53,184 nt of DNA from Blastococcus sp. TF02A-35 (GCF_004571075.1 NZ_SPQP01000027.1:1-53184); one strand, 5' to 3'. Numbered from the stretch's first letter, positions 17,783 to 26,585 are shown. The notes: generated by a model from the sequence alone, not told the origin. Numbers and translations are program-made.

Positions 17783-18478
17783 ATGAGCGGTCTCCAGGCG
17801 CAGGTGGCGGGGCGTGTCCCCGGTGCAGCGGCCCTGGGCCTGGTCCCGCCGCGGGGCGCCCTCGGGGTGCCGGTGGCGGGCCTCGCCGACCCGGCGTGGC
17901 CGGCCGCGCTGCTGGCCGGGCGGGCCGGCCGGGGCGGTGACCTCCGGGTGCACGCGACGGTCTGGTGGTACTCAGCGTCGGCGGTCCTGCTGGCCCCGGC
18001 CCTCGCGGGCCTGGCCGTCGGCCGCCCGCTCTCGGCGCGGCCGGCGGACACCACGGTGTTCCTCGCCCCGGACGGCCGCCCCGTCGCGGCGGTCTCCTCG
18101 GCCGCGAGCGATGACCCGGCGGGCGGGCTGCGAGAGCTGCTGGGGGCGGTCGTGCCGCCGCTGGCCGAGGCGGCGGGGATGCGCGAGCGGCCGCTGTGGG
18201 CGGTGGCCACCGACTCGCTGGCCAACGGGCTGCTGGCCCTCGGCCGGGCGCTCGGGGACGTCCCCGCCGTCACCGCCCTCGCCGGCCCGCTGGCCGCGGC
18301 CGTGGGCCCGCCGCTGCCCGCGCCGGGCTACGTCGACGTCGCGGGCGCGCGGTTCACCGAGCGGGTGTCGTGCTGCCTCCTCGACCGGCTGCCGGGCGGC
18401 AGCACCTGCGTCTCGTGCCCGGCCCGCCCGCCGGCCGAGCGGCAGGCCCTGCTGGCGCGGCTGGCCGGCGGCCCCTGA
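17783..18478 (+). CDS. FhuF-type (2Fe-2S) ferric reductase-like protein
   Basis: 231 aa from ATG 17783. The diagnostic feature is the C-terminal C-C-x10-C-x2-C ([17 protein letters not shown]), the unusual [2Fe-2S] motif of siderophore reductase FhuF. The rest is Ala/Leu-rich with a conserved FhuF-like WxxxA helix region. It may reduce ferric siderophores in the cytoplasm; no siderophore genes are nearby, so the substrate is inference. Divergent from acs. An AACACT hexamer 6 nt before the ATG hints at a leaderless transcript. Confidence 0.82.
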   Translation: MSGLQAQVAGRVPGAAALGLVPPRGALGVPVAGLADPAWPAALLAGRAGRGGDLRVHATVWWYSASAVLLAPALAGLAVGRPLSARPADTTVFLAPDGRPVAAVSSAASDDPAGGLRELLGAVVPPLAEAAGMRERPLWAVATDSLANGLLALGRALGDVPAVTALAGPLAAAVGPPLPAPGYVDVAGARFTERVSCCLLDRLPGGSTCVSCPARPPAERQALLARLAGGP

Positions 18479-18553
18479 CGGCGGTCGCGGTCGCTGGCGG
18501 TCCCCACCCGGGGAGATGATCGGCGGCGTCGGTGACGACGAGGGAGGTCAGCG

Positions 18554-19405
18554 ATGCCGGTCACGCCTGCCGCGTTCTTCGGCCACGGCAACCCGATGAA
18601 CGCGCTCGAGTCCAACCGCTACACCGAGGCCTGGCGGGCCTTCGGCCGGGCGGTGCCGCGACCGCGCGCGATCCTCGTCGTCTCCGCGCACTGGTACGTG
18701 CAGGCCACCGCGCTGACCGCCATGCCGCGGCCGCGCACGATCCACGACTTCTACGGCTTCCCGCGCGAGCTCTTCGAGGTCCGGTACGAGCCGCCGGGCC
18801 TGCCGGAGCTCTACGACGAGGTCGCCGACCTGGTGCACCCGACGTGGGTCGGGGCCGACCTGGACAGCTGGGGGATCGACCACGGCACCTGGTCGGTCCT
18901 GCGGCACGCGTTCCCCGACGCCGACGTCCCGGTCGTGCAGCTGTCGATCAACGCGCTCAAGTCCTTCGACTACCACCTGCAGCTCGGGGCGGCGCTGGCC
19001 CCGCTGCGGGAGAGCGGCGTGCTGGTGGTCGGCAGCGGGAACGTGGTGCACAACCTCGGGGGCGTGAGCCGTGCGCTGCCCGACGCGGGGTTCGACTGGG
19101 CGCAGCGGTTCGACGAGGCCGCCAAGGAGTGCATGCTCACCGACCCCGCGGGGGCCTGCCGGCTCGACGGGCACCGCGACTTCGACCTCGCCGTCCCGAC
19201 GCCGGACCACTTCCTGCCGCTGCTCTACGTCGCCGGGATGGCGGGGGCCACGGGTGCCGACGTCGACGTGCTGGTCGACGGCTACACCTACGGCTCGGTG
19301 TCGATGACCGCGTACACCGTGGGCATGGCCGCGCCGGAGCCGTCGGGCAGCGGGATGGCGCCGCTCCTGCCGGAGGGCCCGCCGCCCGACGGCGCCAACA
19401 TGTGA
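18554..19405 (+). CDS. Extradiol ring-cleavage dioxygenase, YgiD/4,5-DOPA dioxygenase family
   Basis: 283 aa with AGGGAGG before the ATG. Class III extradiol (LigB-like) fold with metal-binding histidines in FFGHGNPMN, VSAHWYV and NVVHNLGG, and a WGIDHGTW motif. Bacterial relatives cleave L-DOPA at 4,5, and the plant homologues make betalamic acid. The actual substrate here is unknown. It is a single-gene unit converging on the XRE regulator. Confidence 0.9.
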   Translation: MPVTPAAFFGHGNPMNALESNRYTEAWRAFGRAVPRPRAILVVSAHWYVQATALTAMPRPRTIHDFYGFPRELFEVRYEPPGLPELYDEVADLVHPTWVGADLDSWGIDHGTWSVLRHAFPDADVPVVQLSINALKSFDYHLQLGAALAPLRESGVLVVGSGNVVHNLGGVSRALPDAGFDWAQRFDEAAKECMLTDPAGACRLDGHRDFDLAVPTPDHFLPLLYVAGMAGATGADVDVLVDGYTYGSVSMTAYTVGMAAPEPSGSGMAPLLPEGPPPDGANM

Positions 19406-19412
19406 CCGGCCC

Positions 19413-19685
19413 TCACCCGGCGGGGCGGTGCAGGTCGGTGACCCGGGGGAAGGGGCGGGTCGAGAAGACCGCCTCGACCGGGACGCCGAAGAACTCCGCG
19501 ATGCGCAGCGCCAGGTGCAGGCTGGGGTTGTACTCGCCGCGCTCCAGGTAGCCCACCGTCTGGTAGTGGACGCCGAGTGCGTCGGCGAGCTCCCGCCGGC
19601 TCACCTGCTGCTCGGCGCGCAGCAGCGCGATCCGGTTGTGGACGGCGTCGCCGGTGCGGTCGGCGCCGGACCTCTCACCTGCCAC
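19413..19685 (-). CDS. XRE-family HTH regulator, last gene of ABC operon
   Basis: 90 aa, GTG start three bases after the ABC permease stop. Helix-turn-helix SRRELADALGVHYQTVGYLERG followed by EYNPSLHLALRIAEFFGV, the compact YozG/Rv-type Cro-like fold that often controls membrane-protein operons. A later GTG (VHNRIALLR) could also serve as start. Co-transcription with the exporter makes it the likely regulator of the palindromic promoter at 21.5 kb. Confidence 0.85.
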   Translation of the reverse strand: MAGERSGADRTGDAVHNRIALLRAEQQVSRRELADALGVHYQTVGYLERGEYNPSLHLALRIAEFFGVPVEAVFSTRPFPRVTDLHRPAG

Positions 19686-19688
19686 GGG

Positions 19689-20539
19689 TCAGCGGACCCA
19701 CTGCAGCGACGCCTCGCGGGCCGCCTCCACCTGGGAGCCGGACTGGCGGCGGGCCATGCGGCGCAGGACCCGGGGTGTCACCAGCGCCCCGGCCACCGCC
19801 CAGGCGCCGAGGACGAGCACCGTGGCGCCGGTGCGCCAGGAGTCGCCGAGCTCCAGGGTGACCGCCGAGTCGGGGAGGAACGCCGACCGCAGCCCGAGGC
19901 CGATCCAGTAGGTGGGGAACACCTGCGCGACCGCCTGCACCCAGCCCCACAGCGCCTGGATCGGGAAGAAGATCCCCGAGATGGCGGTGAGGAGCATGAC
20001 CGGCAGCATCCCCCAGGTGCCGACCTTCTGGGTGCTGGGCACCAGCGAGCCGATGACCATGCCCAGCGGCAGCGTCGCGAGCAGGCCGAGCACGACGACC
20101 CACGCGACGGTGAGCCAGCCGGCGGCGCCCTGGTGCATCAGGTCGTCGAAGAGCAGGAAGCTCGGCACGAGGATCGTCAGCAGCGAGGGCAGCAGGCTCA
20201 GCGAGTGGTAGGTGAGCTGGCCGGTGACGTAGCCCTGCATGCCGTGCGGCAGCGCCTTGTGCCGCAGCAGGGTGCCGTCCTCGCGTTCCATGGCCAGGGC
20301 GAACGCCGGGCCGATGACGACGCCGAAGGCCAGCAGCGCGCCGAGGATGCTCGGCAGCGCCCACGTCGGGTACATCAGCCCGGTGCCCTCGAGCTCGTTG
20401 TCCCGGTTGAACCAGAGGAAGACCAGCGTGCCGACGGCGGTGAACAGGTAGAAGCCCTGGTCCTGCGGGCTCCGCAGGCTGAGCAGGAACTCCGTCCAGC
20501 CCCGGCGCAGGCCCAGGCCGATCGCGTAGCGGGTGGCGC

Positions 20540-20543
<4 letters not shown>
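19689..20543 (-). CDS. ABC-2 type exporter permease
   Basis: 284 aa, GTG start overlapping the ATPase stop (GTGA). Six predicted transmembrane segments with the ABC-2 family signature LLTAISGIFFPIQALWGWVQ and an EREDGTL motif in the cytosolic loop. It acts with the upstream ATPase to export an unknown substrate (drug, lipid or peptide). Confidence 0.9.
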
Positions 20544-21469
<926 letters not shown>

Positions 21470-21502
21470 GAGCGCCGTCCTCGCAGTGTTCTCGGAAGTG
21501 GT

Positions 21503-21537
21503 GCGGCGATAGTAGGAGTACTACATCGATAGCACCA
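21503..21537 (-). promoter_or_regulatory. Promoter/operator of ABC exporter operon
   Basis: An AT-rich island in GC-rich DNA. Minus-strand TACTAT (21509-21514) fits a -10, with TGGTGC 17 bp upstream as a poor -35. A perfect palindrome TAGTA-GGAG-TACTA (21510-21523) overlaps the -10, and the hexamer CTATCG occurs twice with a 20-bp period around it. It looks like an operator. Confidence 0.55.
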
Positions 21538-21542
21538 GTGGT

Positions 21543-22838
21543 TTATCCCTCGGCCGGCTCCGACACCGCTGCGAGGGCGACGACCTCGCCGACCACCCAC
21601 ACCGCGGGCGGGCGGACGTCGGCCGCGGCCAGGGCCCCGGGGAGCCCGGCCAGCGTGGTCCGGACCGTGCGCTGGACCGCCGTCGACCCGTCGCTGACCA
21701 CCGCCACTGGGGTGTCCGGTGCCCGGCCGTGCTCGACCAGGGCGGCGGCGATGGCCGGCGCGGTCTCCACGCCCATGAGGACCACGACCGTGCCGCGAAG
21801 CCGGCCGATCGCGGCCCAGTCGACCAGCGACTGGGGGTGCCCCGGGGGCAGGTGCCCGGAGACGACGACGAACTCGTGGGTCAGGCCCCGGTGGGTGACC
21901 GGGACGCCGGCCAGCGCGGGGACGGCGATGGCGCTGGTGATCCCCGGGACGACCTCGACCGGGACGCCGGCCGCCGCGCAGGCCTCGACCTCCTCCATCC
22001 CGCGGCCGAAGACGAACGGGTCCCCGCCCTTGAGCCGGACGACGCGGCGGCCCGCCCGCGCGTGCGTGACGAGCAGCTCGTTGATCTGCTCCTGGGCCAT
22101 CGAGCGGCCGCGCGGGAGCTTGGAGGCGTCGATGACCTCCACCTCGGGGGGCAGTGCGGCGAGCAGCGCCTGGGGTGCGAGGTGGTCGGCGACGACGACC
22201 TCGGCGTGGGCCAGGGCCTGGCGTCCGCGGACGGTGATCAGCCCCGGGTCGCCGGGGCCGCCGCCGACCAGGACGACGCTGCCGCCGGTGCTGGGCCGCG
22301 CGGCGCGGTCGCCGATGCTGCCGTCGGTCAGGCCGGTGACGACGGCGTCGCGCACGCCGATCGCCCGCTGCGGGTCCCCGCCGCCGTGCACGCCGATCAC
22401 GAGGTCGCCCTGGCGTCCGATGGCGGGCGTCCACACGCTGGAGGCGGCCCGGTCGTCGGCGCGGGCGCAGAAGATGCGGCTGCGCTCGGCCTCCTCGGCG
22501 ACGGCGGCGTTCACGGCCGGGTCGTCGGTGGCGGCGACGGCGTACCAGGCGCCGTCCAGGTCGCCGGTCTCGTAGCGGCGGGGGAGCCAGGTCAGCGTGC
22601 CCGGTCCCACCATCGCCTCCAGGGCCGGTGTCACCTCGGGGCTGACGACGGTGACCCGGGCGCGCGCCTCGAGCAGGCCGGCGACGCGGCGGTGGGCGAC
22701 CTTCCCCCCGCCGACGACGACGACGAGCCGGTCGCGCAGCCGCAGGCCCACCGGGTAGACGGCGCCGGACCCGGGTGGCACGGGGGTCGCGTGCCCGGGC
22801 TTGCGCGGGCCGGTCGCCGGCTGCGGTTCGGTGCTCAG
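21543..22838 (-). CDS. cysG: Siroheme synthase (CysG-like: precorrin-2 dehydrogenase/ferrochelatase plus SUMT)
   Basis: About 431 aa. N-terminal NAD-binding dehydrogenase/ferrochelatase part (VVVVGGGKVAHRR near 45; AATDDPAVN), C-terminal uroporphyrinogen-III methyltransferase (VLVGGGPGDPGLIT near 195; RLKGGDPFVFGRG). It makes siroheme for sulfite or nitrite reductases. Start: no ATG, GTG or TTG has a ribosome-binding site. CTG at 22838 has AGGAG five bases before it and is preferred. GTG at 22781 would remove 19 non-conserved residues. The ABC operon follows on the same strand. Confidence 0.92.
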   Translation of the reverse strand: MSTEPQPATGPRKPGHATPVPPGSGAVYPVGLRLRDRLVVVVGGGKVAHRRVAGLLEARARVTVVSPEVTPALEAMVGPGTLTWLPRRYETGDLDGAWYAVAATDDPAVNAAVAEEAERSRIFCARADDRAASSVWTPAIGRQGDLVIGVHGGGDPQRAIGVRDAVVTGLTDGSIGDRAARPSTGGSVVLVGGGPGDPGLITVRGRQALAHAEVVVADHLAPQALLAALPPEVEVIDASKLPRGRSMAQEQINELLVTHARAGRRVVRLKGGDPFVFGRGMEEVEACAAAGVPVEVVPGITSAIAVPALAGVPVTHRGLTHEFVVVSGHLPPGHPQSLVDWAAIGRLRGTVVVLMGVETAPAIAAALVEHGRAPDTPVAVVSDGSTAVQRTVRTTLAGLPGALAAADVRPPAVWVVGEVVALAAVSEPAEG

Positions 22839-22979
22839 CGGATCTCCTCGGGGCGGGCGGCGCGGGTCGGGGCGGTGGGGGTCGTGGCGGCGGTGTGCTC
22901 GGGACAAGGATCCCAGTGCGCCGCCTGGTCCACGCCGGCACTGTGGCAGCCCATCGTGACGCGCGCGTTTCACGGTCAC

Positions 22980-23023
22980 TTGACGATCTGGAAAGCGACG
23001 GACATGCTTTCCGACATGGAAAG
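22980..23023 (+). promoter_or_regulatory. Promoter with triple half-site operator for membrane-protein/wHTH operon
   Basis: TTGACG (22980-22985), 17-bp spacer, then CATGCT (23003-23008), 7 nt before ATG 23016. Three half-sites overlay it: GGAAAGC (22990-22996), GCTTTCC (23006-23012) and GGAAAG (23018-23023). The first two form one inverted repeat, the last two a second (CTTTCC-N5-GGAAAG) covering the start codon. Confidence 0.6.
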
Positions 23024-23477
23024 TGAAGCGGACGCCCGCTCCCAGCCGGCCGCGCTGCAGTCCGACCGTGCCGCGCTCGCCGAGCGGCTGGTCCAGCCCT
23101 GGTGGTGGGACGTGGCGTTCGGGGTGCTCGTCGCCGGCTTCCTCGGCAGCTACTCGTCCCGCAGCATCTGGGTGATCCTGGCCGCGGTCGTGGTCTTCGC
23201 GGTCGGCGTCCGCGCGCTGGTGGCGGTCTACCAGCGGATCACCGGGACCTGGTGGGACGCCAGCAAGGTGGGCCCGGTCCAGGAGCGTGTCCGGGCGGCC
23301 CTGCGCCGGCTGCTGGTCGGCTACTTCGCCCTGCTCGGGCTCGGCGCCGCGGCGGAGTTCCTGCTCGACGTGCGCGGCGCGATGGTCGTCGCCGGCGTGG
23401 TCATGGGCGTCGCGGCCGGGTGGAGCTCGCGCTGGGTGACGCGCATCTACGTCGCCGGCCTGCGCGCCGGGTCGTGA
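23016..23477 (+). CDS. Small multi-pass membrane protein of unknown function
   Basis: 153 aa from ATG 23016 (leaderless spacing); an in-frame ATG at 23004 lies inside the -10 and is unlikely. About four transmembrane helices (after QPWWWDVAFGVLVAGFLG; WVILAAVVVFAVGVRAL; LLVGYFALLGLGAAAEFLL; MVVAGVVMGVAAG). No family recognised. It overlaps the winged-helix gene by GTGA, a pairing that usually means the regulator controls the membrane protein. Confidence 0.8.
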   Translation: MESEADARSQPAALQSDRAALAERLVQPWWWDVAFGVLVAGFLGSYSSRSIWVILAAVVVFAVGVRALVAVYQRITGTWWDASKVGPVQERVRAALRRLLVGYFALLGLGAAAEFLLDVRGAMVVAGVVMGVAAGWSSRWVTRIYVAGLRAGS

Positions 23478-23767
23478 CCGCCGTCGAGCCGCGGTTCGAC
23501 CCCGTCGTCCACGCGCCACCCCGGCTCCAGGTGTGCGGTCTGCTGGCCGTCGTCGAGACCATGGACTTCGCCACCGTCCGCGAGCAGGTCGGCGTCAGCG
23601 ACTCGGTGCTCTCCAAGCACGTCAAGCAGCTGGAGGAGGCCGGCTACGTCCGCGTGCACAAGGCCACCCGGGCCTCCCGCGTGCGCACCAGCCTCTCCCT
23701 GACGGCCACCGGGCGGGCCGCCTTCGACGCCCACGTCGCCGAGCTCCGGCGGATCACCGGGGGCTGA
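23474..23767 (+). CDS. Winged-helix transcriptional regulator (MarR/PF13601-like)
   Basis: 97 aa, GTG overlapping the preceding stop. Helix-turn-helix VREQVGVSDSVLSKHVKQLE followed by a wing (YVRVHKATRASRVRTSLSLT) and GRAAFDAHVAEL, typical of compact 'winged helix DNA-binding domain' regulators that lack a sensor domain. It probably represses its own operon through the GGAAAG half-sites at 22990-23023. Confidence 0.88.
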   Translation: MTAVEPRFDPVVHAPPRLQVCGLLAVVETMDFATVREQVGVSDSVLSKHVKQLEEAGYVRVHKATRASRVRTSLSLTATGRAAFDAHVAELRRITGG

Positions 23768-23801
23768 CCCCTCGCACGTCCCCGGTCCCGCCGGAGGCAG
23801 A

Positions 23802-24911
23802 GTGGTCGCCGACGACCGGTGCGGGGACGGGGGACGGGTGCGGAACAGGCGGGGCGCGCGGCTGCTCGACGCCGCCGTCGTCGTCGCCGTCGCCATCGGG
23901 CTGAGCGCTCTCGTCGGCCTGGCCGGGCTGCCCTCACCGGCCCTGTTCGGCGGCCTGCTCGCCGGGCTGCTGCGCGCCCTGGTGGGGCGCGGCCCGGCTC
24001 GGGTGCCCGAGCCGGCGGGCACCGCGGGCCAGGCGGTCATCGGGGTGGCGATGGGCGCGCTGGTCGACCTGGGGACGCTGCGCGCCGTGGCCGCCAACTG
24101 GCTGCCGGTGCTGCTGACGACGGTCGCCACGCTCGCCCTCAGCCTGGTGGCCGGCGCGCTCCTCCGGCTGCACCGCGGGATCAGCCCGGTCACCGGCGCC
24201 TTCGCGATGATCGCCGGCGGCGCGAGCGGGATCGTGGTGATGGCCCGCGAGCTGGATGCCGACGAGCGGATGGTCGCGGTGCTGCAGTACCTGCGGGTGC
24301 TGCTCATCGTGCTGCTGATGCCGGTGGCCGCGACGGCGGTCTACGGCGCCACCCCGGGGTCGGGGGCGCCCACCGGTGACGACGGGCCCGGCTGGCCCGC
24401 CGGCCTGCTGTTCACGGTCGGCTGCTCCGTCGTCGGGCTGGCCGTGGGCCGGCTGGTGCGCATGCCGGTCGCGGCCCTGCTCGGACCGCTGGTGGCCGGC
24501 GCCGTCGCCGACCTGACCGGGCTCTCCGGGGGCGCCGAGGTGCCCGGCCCGGTGGAGAGCGCCGCCTTCCTGGTGATCGGTCTCCAGGTCGGGGTCAGCT
24601 TCACCCGGGACAGCCTGCGCACCATCGGCCGCGCCCTGCCCCTGGCCCTGACCATCATGGCGGCGCTGGTGCTGGCGTGCGCCGGCCTGGGCGCCGTCCT
24701 GGCCGGCATCACCGGTGCCAGCGCGCTCGACGGCTACCTGGCGACGACGCCGGGTGGGCTCTACGCGGTGCTGGCCACGGCGCGCGACGCCGGGGCCGAC
24801 ACCACCTTCGTGCTCTCGGTCCAGGTCCTGCGGCTGTTCGTGATGCTGTTCAGCGCCCCGCTGGTAGCGCGGTGGCTGCGCCGCTCCTCCTCCGGAGGTG
24901 CGGGCACCTGA
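23802..24911 (+). CDS. AbrB-family (PF05145-like) membrane transporter
   Basis: 369 aa from GTG 23802 with GGAGG four bases ahead; GTG 23838 is an alternative that gives a start just before the first helix. About ten transmembrane helices in two repeats, with AbrB-like GxxxGxxxGxL motifs (LPSPALFGGLLAGLLRALVG; VAALLGPLVAGAVADLTG) and a conserved TTPGGLYAVLATARD near the C-terminus. The family is of uncertain function (E. coli AbrB is linked to aidB; some relatives are ammonia-monooxygenase-annotated in error). Confidence 0.85.
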   Translation: MVADDRCGDGGRVRNRRGARLLDAAVVVAVAIGLSALVGLAGLPSPALFGGLLAGLLRALVGRGPARVPEPAGTAGQAVIGVAMGALVDLGTLRAVAANWLPVLLTTVATLALSLVAGALLRLHRGISPVTGAFAMIAGGASGIVVMARELDADERMVAVLQYLRVLLIVLLMPVAATAVYGATPGSGAPTGDDGPGWPAGLLFTVGCSVVGLAVGRLVRMPVAALLGPLVAGAVADLTGLSGGAEVPGPVESAAFLVIGLQVGVSFTRDSLRTIGRALPLALTIMAALVLACAGLGAVLAGITGASALDGYLATTPGGLYAVLATARDAGADTTFVLSVQVLRLFVMLFSAPLVARWLRRSSSGGAGT

Positions 24912-24930
24912 CGATCCGCTCCCGCGCGCC

Positions 24931-24936
24931 TACTCT
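24931..24936 (+). promoter_or_regulatory. Candidate -10 box (TACTCT) for the 87-aa ORF
   Basis: TACTCT places the transcription start near 24943, leaving a leader of about 27 nt that contains GGGAGGAG before CTG 24971. Confidence 0.45.
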
Positions 24937-24970
24937 CGTTGGTCGGCGCACGAGCGGGAGGAGACCGGAG

Positions 24971-25234
24971 CTGTCCGAGGAGAACGCGGCCGGCGCGACG
25001 AGCGACACCGAGGACTCGGTGCTGCTGTTCGTCGGCGGGCCCCTCGACGGGAGGGTGCAGATCCGGGAGGCGCGGCACGGTGACCCGCTCCCGACGGTGA
25101 CGCACGTGCACCTGCACGGTGGCCCCAAGGTGGTCCACCGCTACGACCTGGAGCCGCTCAGCGAGGGCGTCGGCGTCTACAACCTGCGGCCCCCGGTCCG
25201 CCGCCGGGCGAGGGACGAGTCGGTCACCGACTGA
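24971..25234 (+). CDS. Small conserved-looking hypothetical protein, probable CTG start
   Basis: 87 aa if started at CTG 24971 (MSEENAAGATSDTEDS), the only codon correctly placed 7 nt after AGGAG. The only other candidate seen, GTG at 25019, would cut 16 residues. Soluble, acidic N-terminus, then VLLFVGGPLDGRVQIREAR and VVHRYDLEPL strands. VGGPLDGR is a motif I have seen in small actinobacterial hypotheticals, but no function is known. Confidence 0.7.
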   Translation: MSEENAAGATSDTEDSVLLFVGGPLDGRVQIREARHGDPLPTVTHVHLHGGPKVVHRYDLEPLSEGVGVYNLRPPVRRRARDESVTD

Positions 25235-25244
25235 CCCCGGGGGC

Positions 25245-25742
25245 TCACCAGCCCTGCACGCGCCGCGCCTCGGAGACGACGCGGTCGAACCGGGTCCGGT
25301 CGAGCGCGGCACCCTCGCGGCGGACGGTCGCCGGGTCCAGCACGAGGAGCCGGTCCAGCCGGACCTCGCTCGGGCGTCCCCGGGGGTCCCACGCGCCGCT
25401 GCCGACGTCGGTCCACACCCGGCCGTGCCGAGCCTCGTCGGCGGCGTCCCGGTCGTGGTCCTGGCTGCTGAGCATCAGGCCCAGCAGCTGCGGTCCGCGG
25501 CGGCCGATCACGAGCACCGGGCGGTCCTTGCCGCGGCCGTCGCCCTCGTCGTAGGGCACCCACGCCCACACGACCTCCCCGGGGTCGGGGCGCCCGTCGT
25601 CGCGCGGCCGGTAGCCGACGTCGGGCACGTCCTGCGCCCGCGGCGGGCGGGGCGCCGGGCGGCGCCCCGGGGAGCGGGGCAGCCCGAGCAGCCGCCCGAC
25701 CGCGCGCGCCGCCGTCCGACCGAGCCGTCGAGGTGTGGCCAT
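25245..25742 (-). CDS. PemK/MazF-like protein
   Basis: 165 aa from ATG 25742. The N-terminus is basic (RRLGRTAARAVGRLLG). The PemK/MazF barrel starts with GEVVWAWVPYDEGDG, then GKDRPVLVIGRR, the strand/Pro motif shared by RNase toxins and their non-toxic relatives. No antitoxin gene is upstream on the same strand, unlike usual mazEF pairs. Activity as an mRNA interferase is therefore not established. A leaderless -10 (TACGGT) lies 7 nt upstream. Confidence 0.82.
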   Translation of the reverse strand: MATPRRLGRTAARAVGRLLGLPRSPGRRPAPRPPRAQDVPDVGYRPRDDGRPDPGEVVWAWVPYDEGDGRGKDRPVLVIGRRGPQLLGLMLSSQDHDRDAADEARHGRVWTDVGSGAWDPRGRPSEVRLDRLLVLDPATVRREGAALDRTRFDRVVSEARRVQGW

Positions 25743-25749
25743 GCGGAGC

Positions 25750-25755
25750 ACCGTA
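25750..25755 (-). promoter_or_regulatory. Candidate -10 box (TACGGT) for PemK-like gene, leaderless
   Basis: TACGGT on the minus strand, 7 nt before ATG 25742. Confidence 0.5.
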
Positions 25756-25791
25756 CGAGAGCCGGCCACGCGCCGGAAGGCGGCGCCCCAG

Positions 25792-25845
25792 GTCACACAA
25801 CCGTCACCGGTCGTCACACGTGACCCATCGACACCAATTGGTCAC
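25792..25845. promoter_or_regulatory. GTCAC repeat cluster in divergent intergenic region
   Basis: GTCAC occurs at 25792, 25803 and 25813 (steps of 11 and 10 bp) and at 25841; GTGAC at 25820 completes a GTCAC-AC-GTGAC palindrome. A perfect ACCAATTGGT palindrome lies at 25833-25842. Candidate binding region for a regulator of the PemK-like gene or the small ORF. Confidence 0.45.
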
Positions 25846-25928
25846 AGCGAGGGTTGGCGATGCCGAAAGGGGGGCACCATGTCCGCACGGGGGCGCGCGG
25901 CGGCTCTCCCCGGGAGAAGGGGGTCTCC

Positions 25929-26126
25929 ATGACGTCGGCCGAGCCGGTGCGCCCCGCTGTTCCGCGGGCACGCGAGGTCAAGGCGAGCGTGCTCGCCGCT
26001 TTCCAGCTGGTGGAGGACGCGCGCTACCTGGGCACCGACCGCAGACCCCGCCGGGAACGCGTGCGGCTGATGGCCGAGCGGACCGTGGCCGACCGCAAGC
26101 TGGCTCGGGACCTCCGCGCCAGCTGA
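25929..26126 (+). CDS. Small basic helical protein, unknown function
   Basis: 65 aa from ATG 25929 with a purine-rich AGAAGGGGG upstream. The frame is open to ATG 25860, which has GAGGG 7 nt before it and would give 88 aa, so the start is not settled. Alternating charged residues (VEDARYLGTDRRPRRERVRLMAERTVADRKLARDLRAS) suggest a helix or coiled structure. No family recognised. Divergent from the PemK-like gene. Confidence 0.55.
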   Translation: MTSAEPVRPAVPRAREVKASVLAAFQLVEDARYLGTDRRPRRERVRLMAERTVADRKLARDLRAS

Positions 26127-26147
26127 CCGCCCGCCGGACGTGTCCGC

Positions 26148-26573
26148 TCACGTCACGCAGAACTCGTTGCCCTCCGGGTCGGCGAGCGTCACCCACGTGT
26201 ACGGGCCCTGGGCCCCGCGCCAGAGCTCGCGCGCGCCGAGCCCGACGAGCCGGGCCACCTCCGCCTCCTGCTTCTCGGCGCCGGCGCGGACATCGAGGTG
26301 CAGCCGGTTCTTCACCGTCTTCGCCTCCGGCAGGAGCTGGAACAGCACCCGCGGGCGCCCCGGCTCGGCGGAGGTGATCGCCGCTCCGGCCGCCCAGACC
26401 AGCCGGCCCCGGTGGGTGGTGGTGTCGGACTCCGCCGCGGCACCGGACCCCACGATCCGCCGGATGAGCGCCTCGTCCTGCGGCTCCACCTGCCAGCCCA
26501 GCGCCTCGGCCCACCAGTCGGCGAGGGCATGGGGGGAGGAGCTGTCGACCACGACCTGGACGTCGAAGGGCAT
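26148..26573 (-). CDS. VOC/glyoxalase-like domain protein
   Basis: 141 aa. Two beta-alpha-beta-beta-beta modules (first VQVVVDSSSPHALADWWAEALGW; second NRLHLDVRAG...TLADPEGNEFCV). The Glx-type DPEGNEF ending and HLDV match the glyoxalase-like 6 family; substrate unknown. The -10 TAGCCT lies 6 nt before the ATG, so leaderless. Confidence 0.88.
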   Translation of the reverse strand: MPFDVQVVVDSSSPHALADWWAEALGWQVEPQDEALIRRIVGSGAAAESDTTTHRGRLVWAAGAAITSAEPGRPRVLFQLLPEAKTVKNRLHLDVRAGAEKQEAEVARLVGLGARELWRGAQGPYTWVTLADPEGNEFCVT

Positions 26574-26579
26574 GCGCGC

Positions 26580-26585
26580 AGGCTA
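26580..26585 (-). promoter_or_regulatory. Candidate -10 box (TAGCCT) for VOC gene, leaderless
   Basis: TAGCCT on the minus strand, 6 nt before ATG 26573. Confidence 0.5.

Noticed and set aside
15004..17940. Long plus-strand frame opposite acs
   Set aside because: Same artefact: mirror of the acs coding strand, repetitive Gly/Val/Arg/Asp composition.
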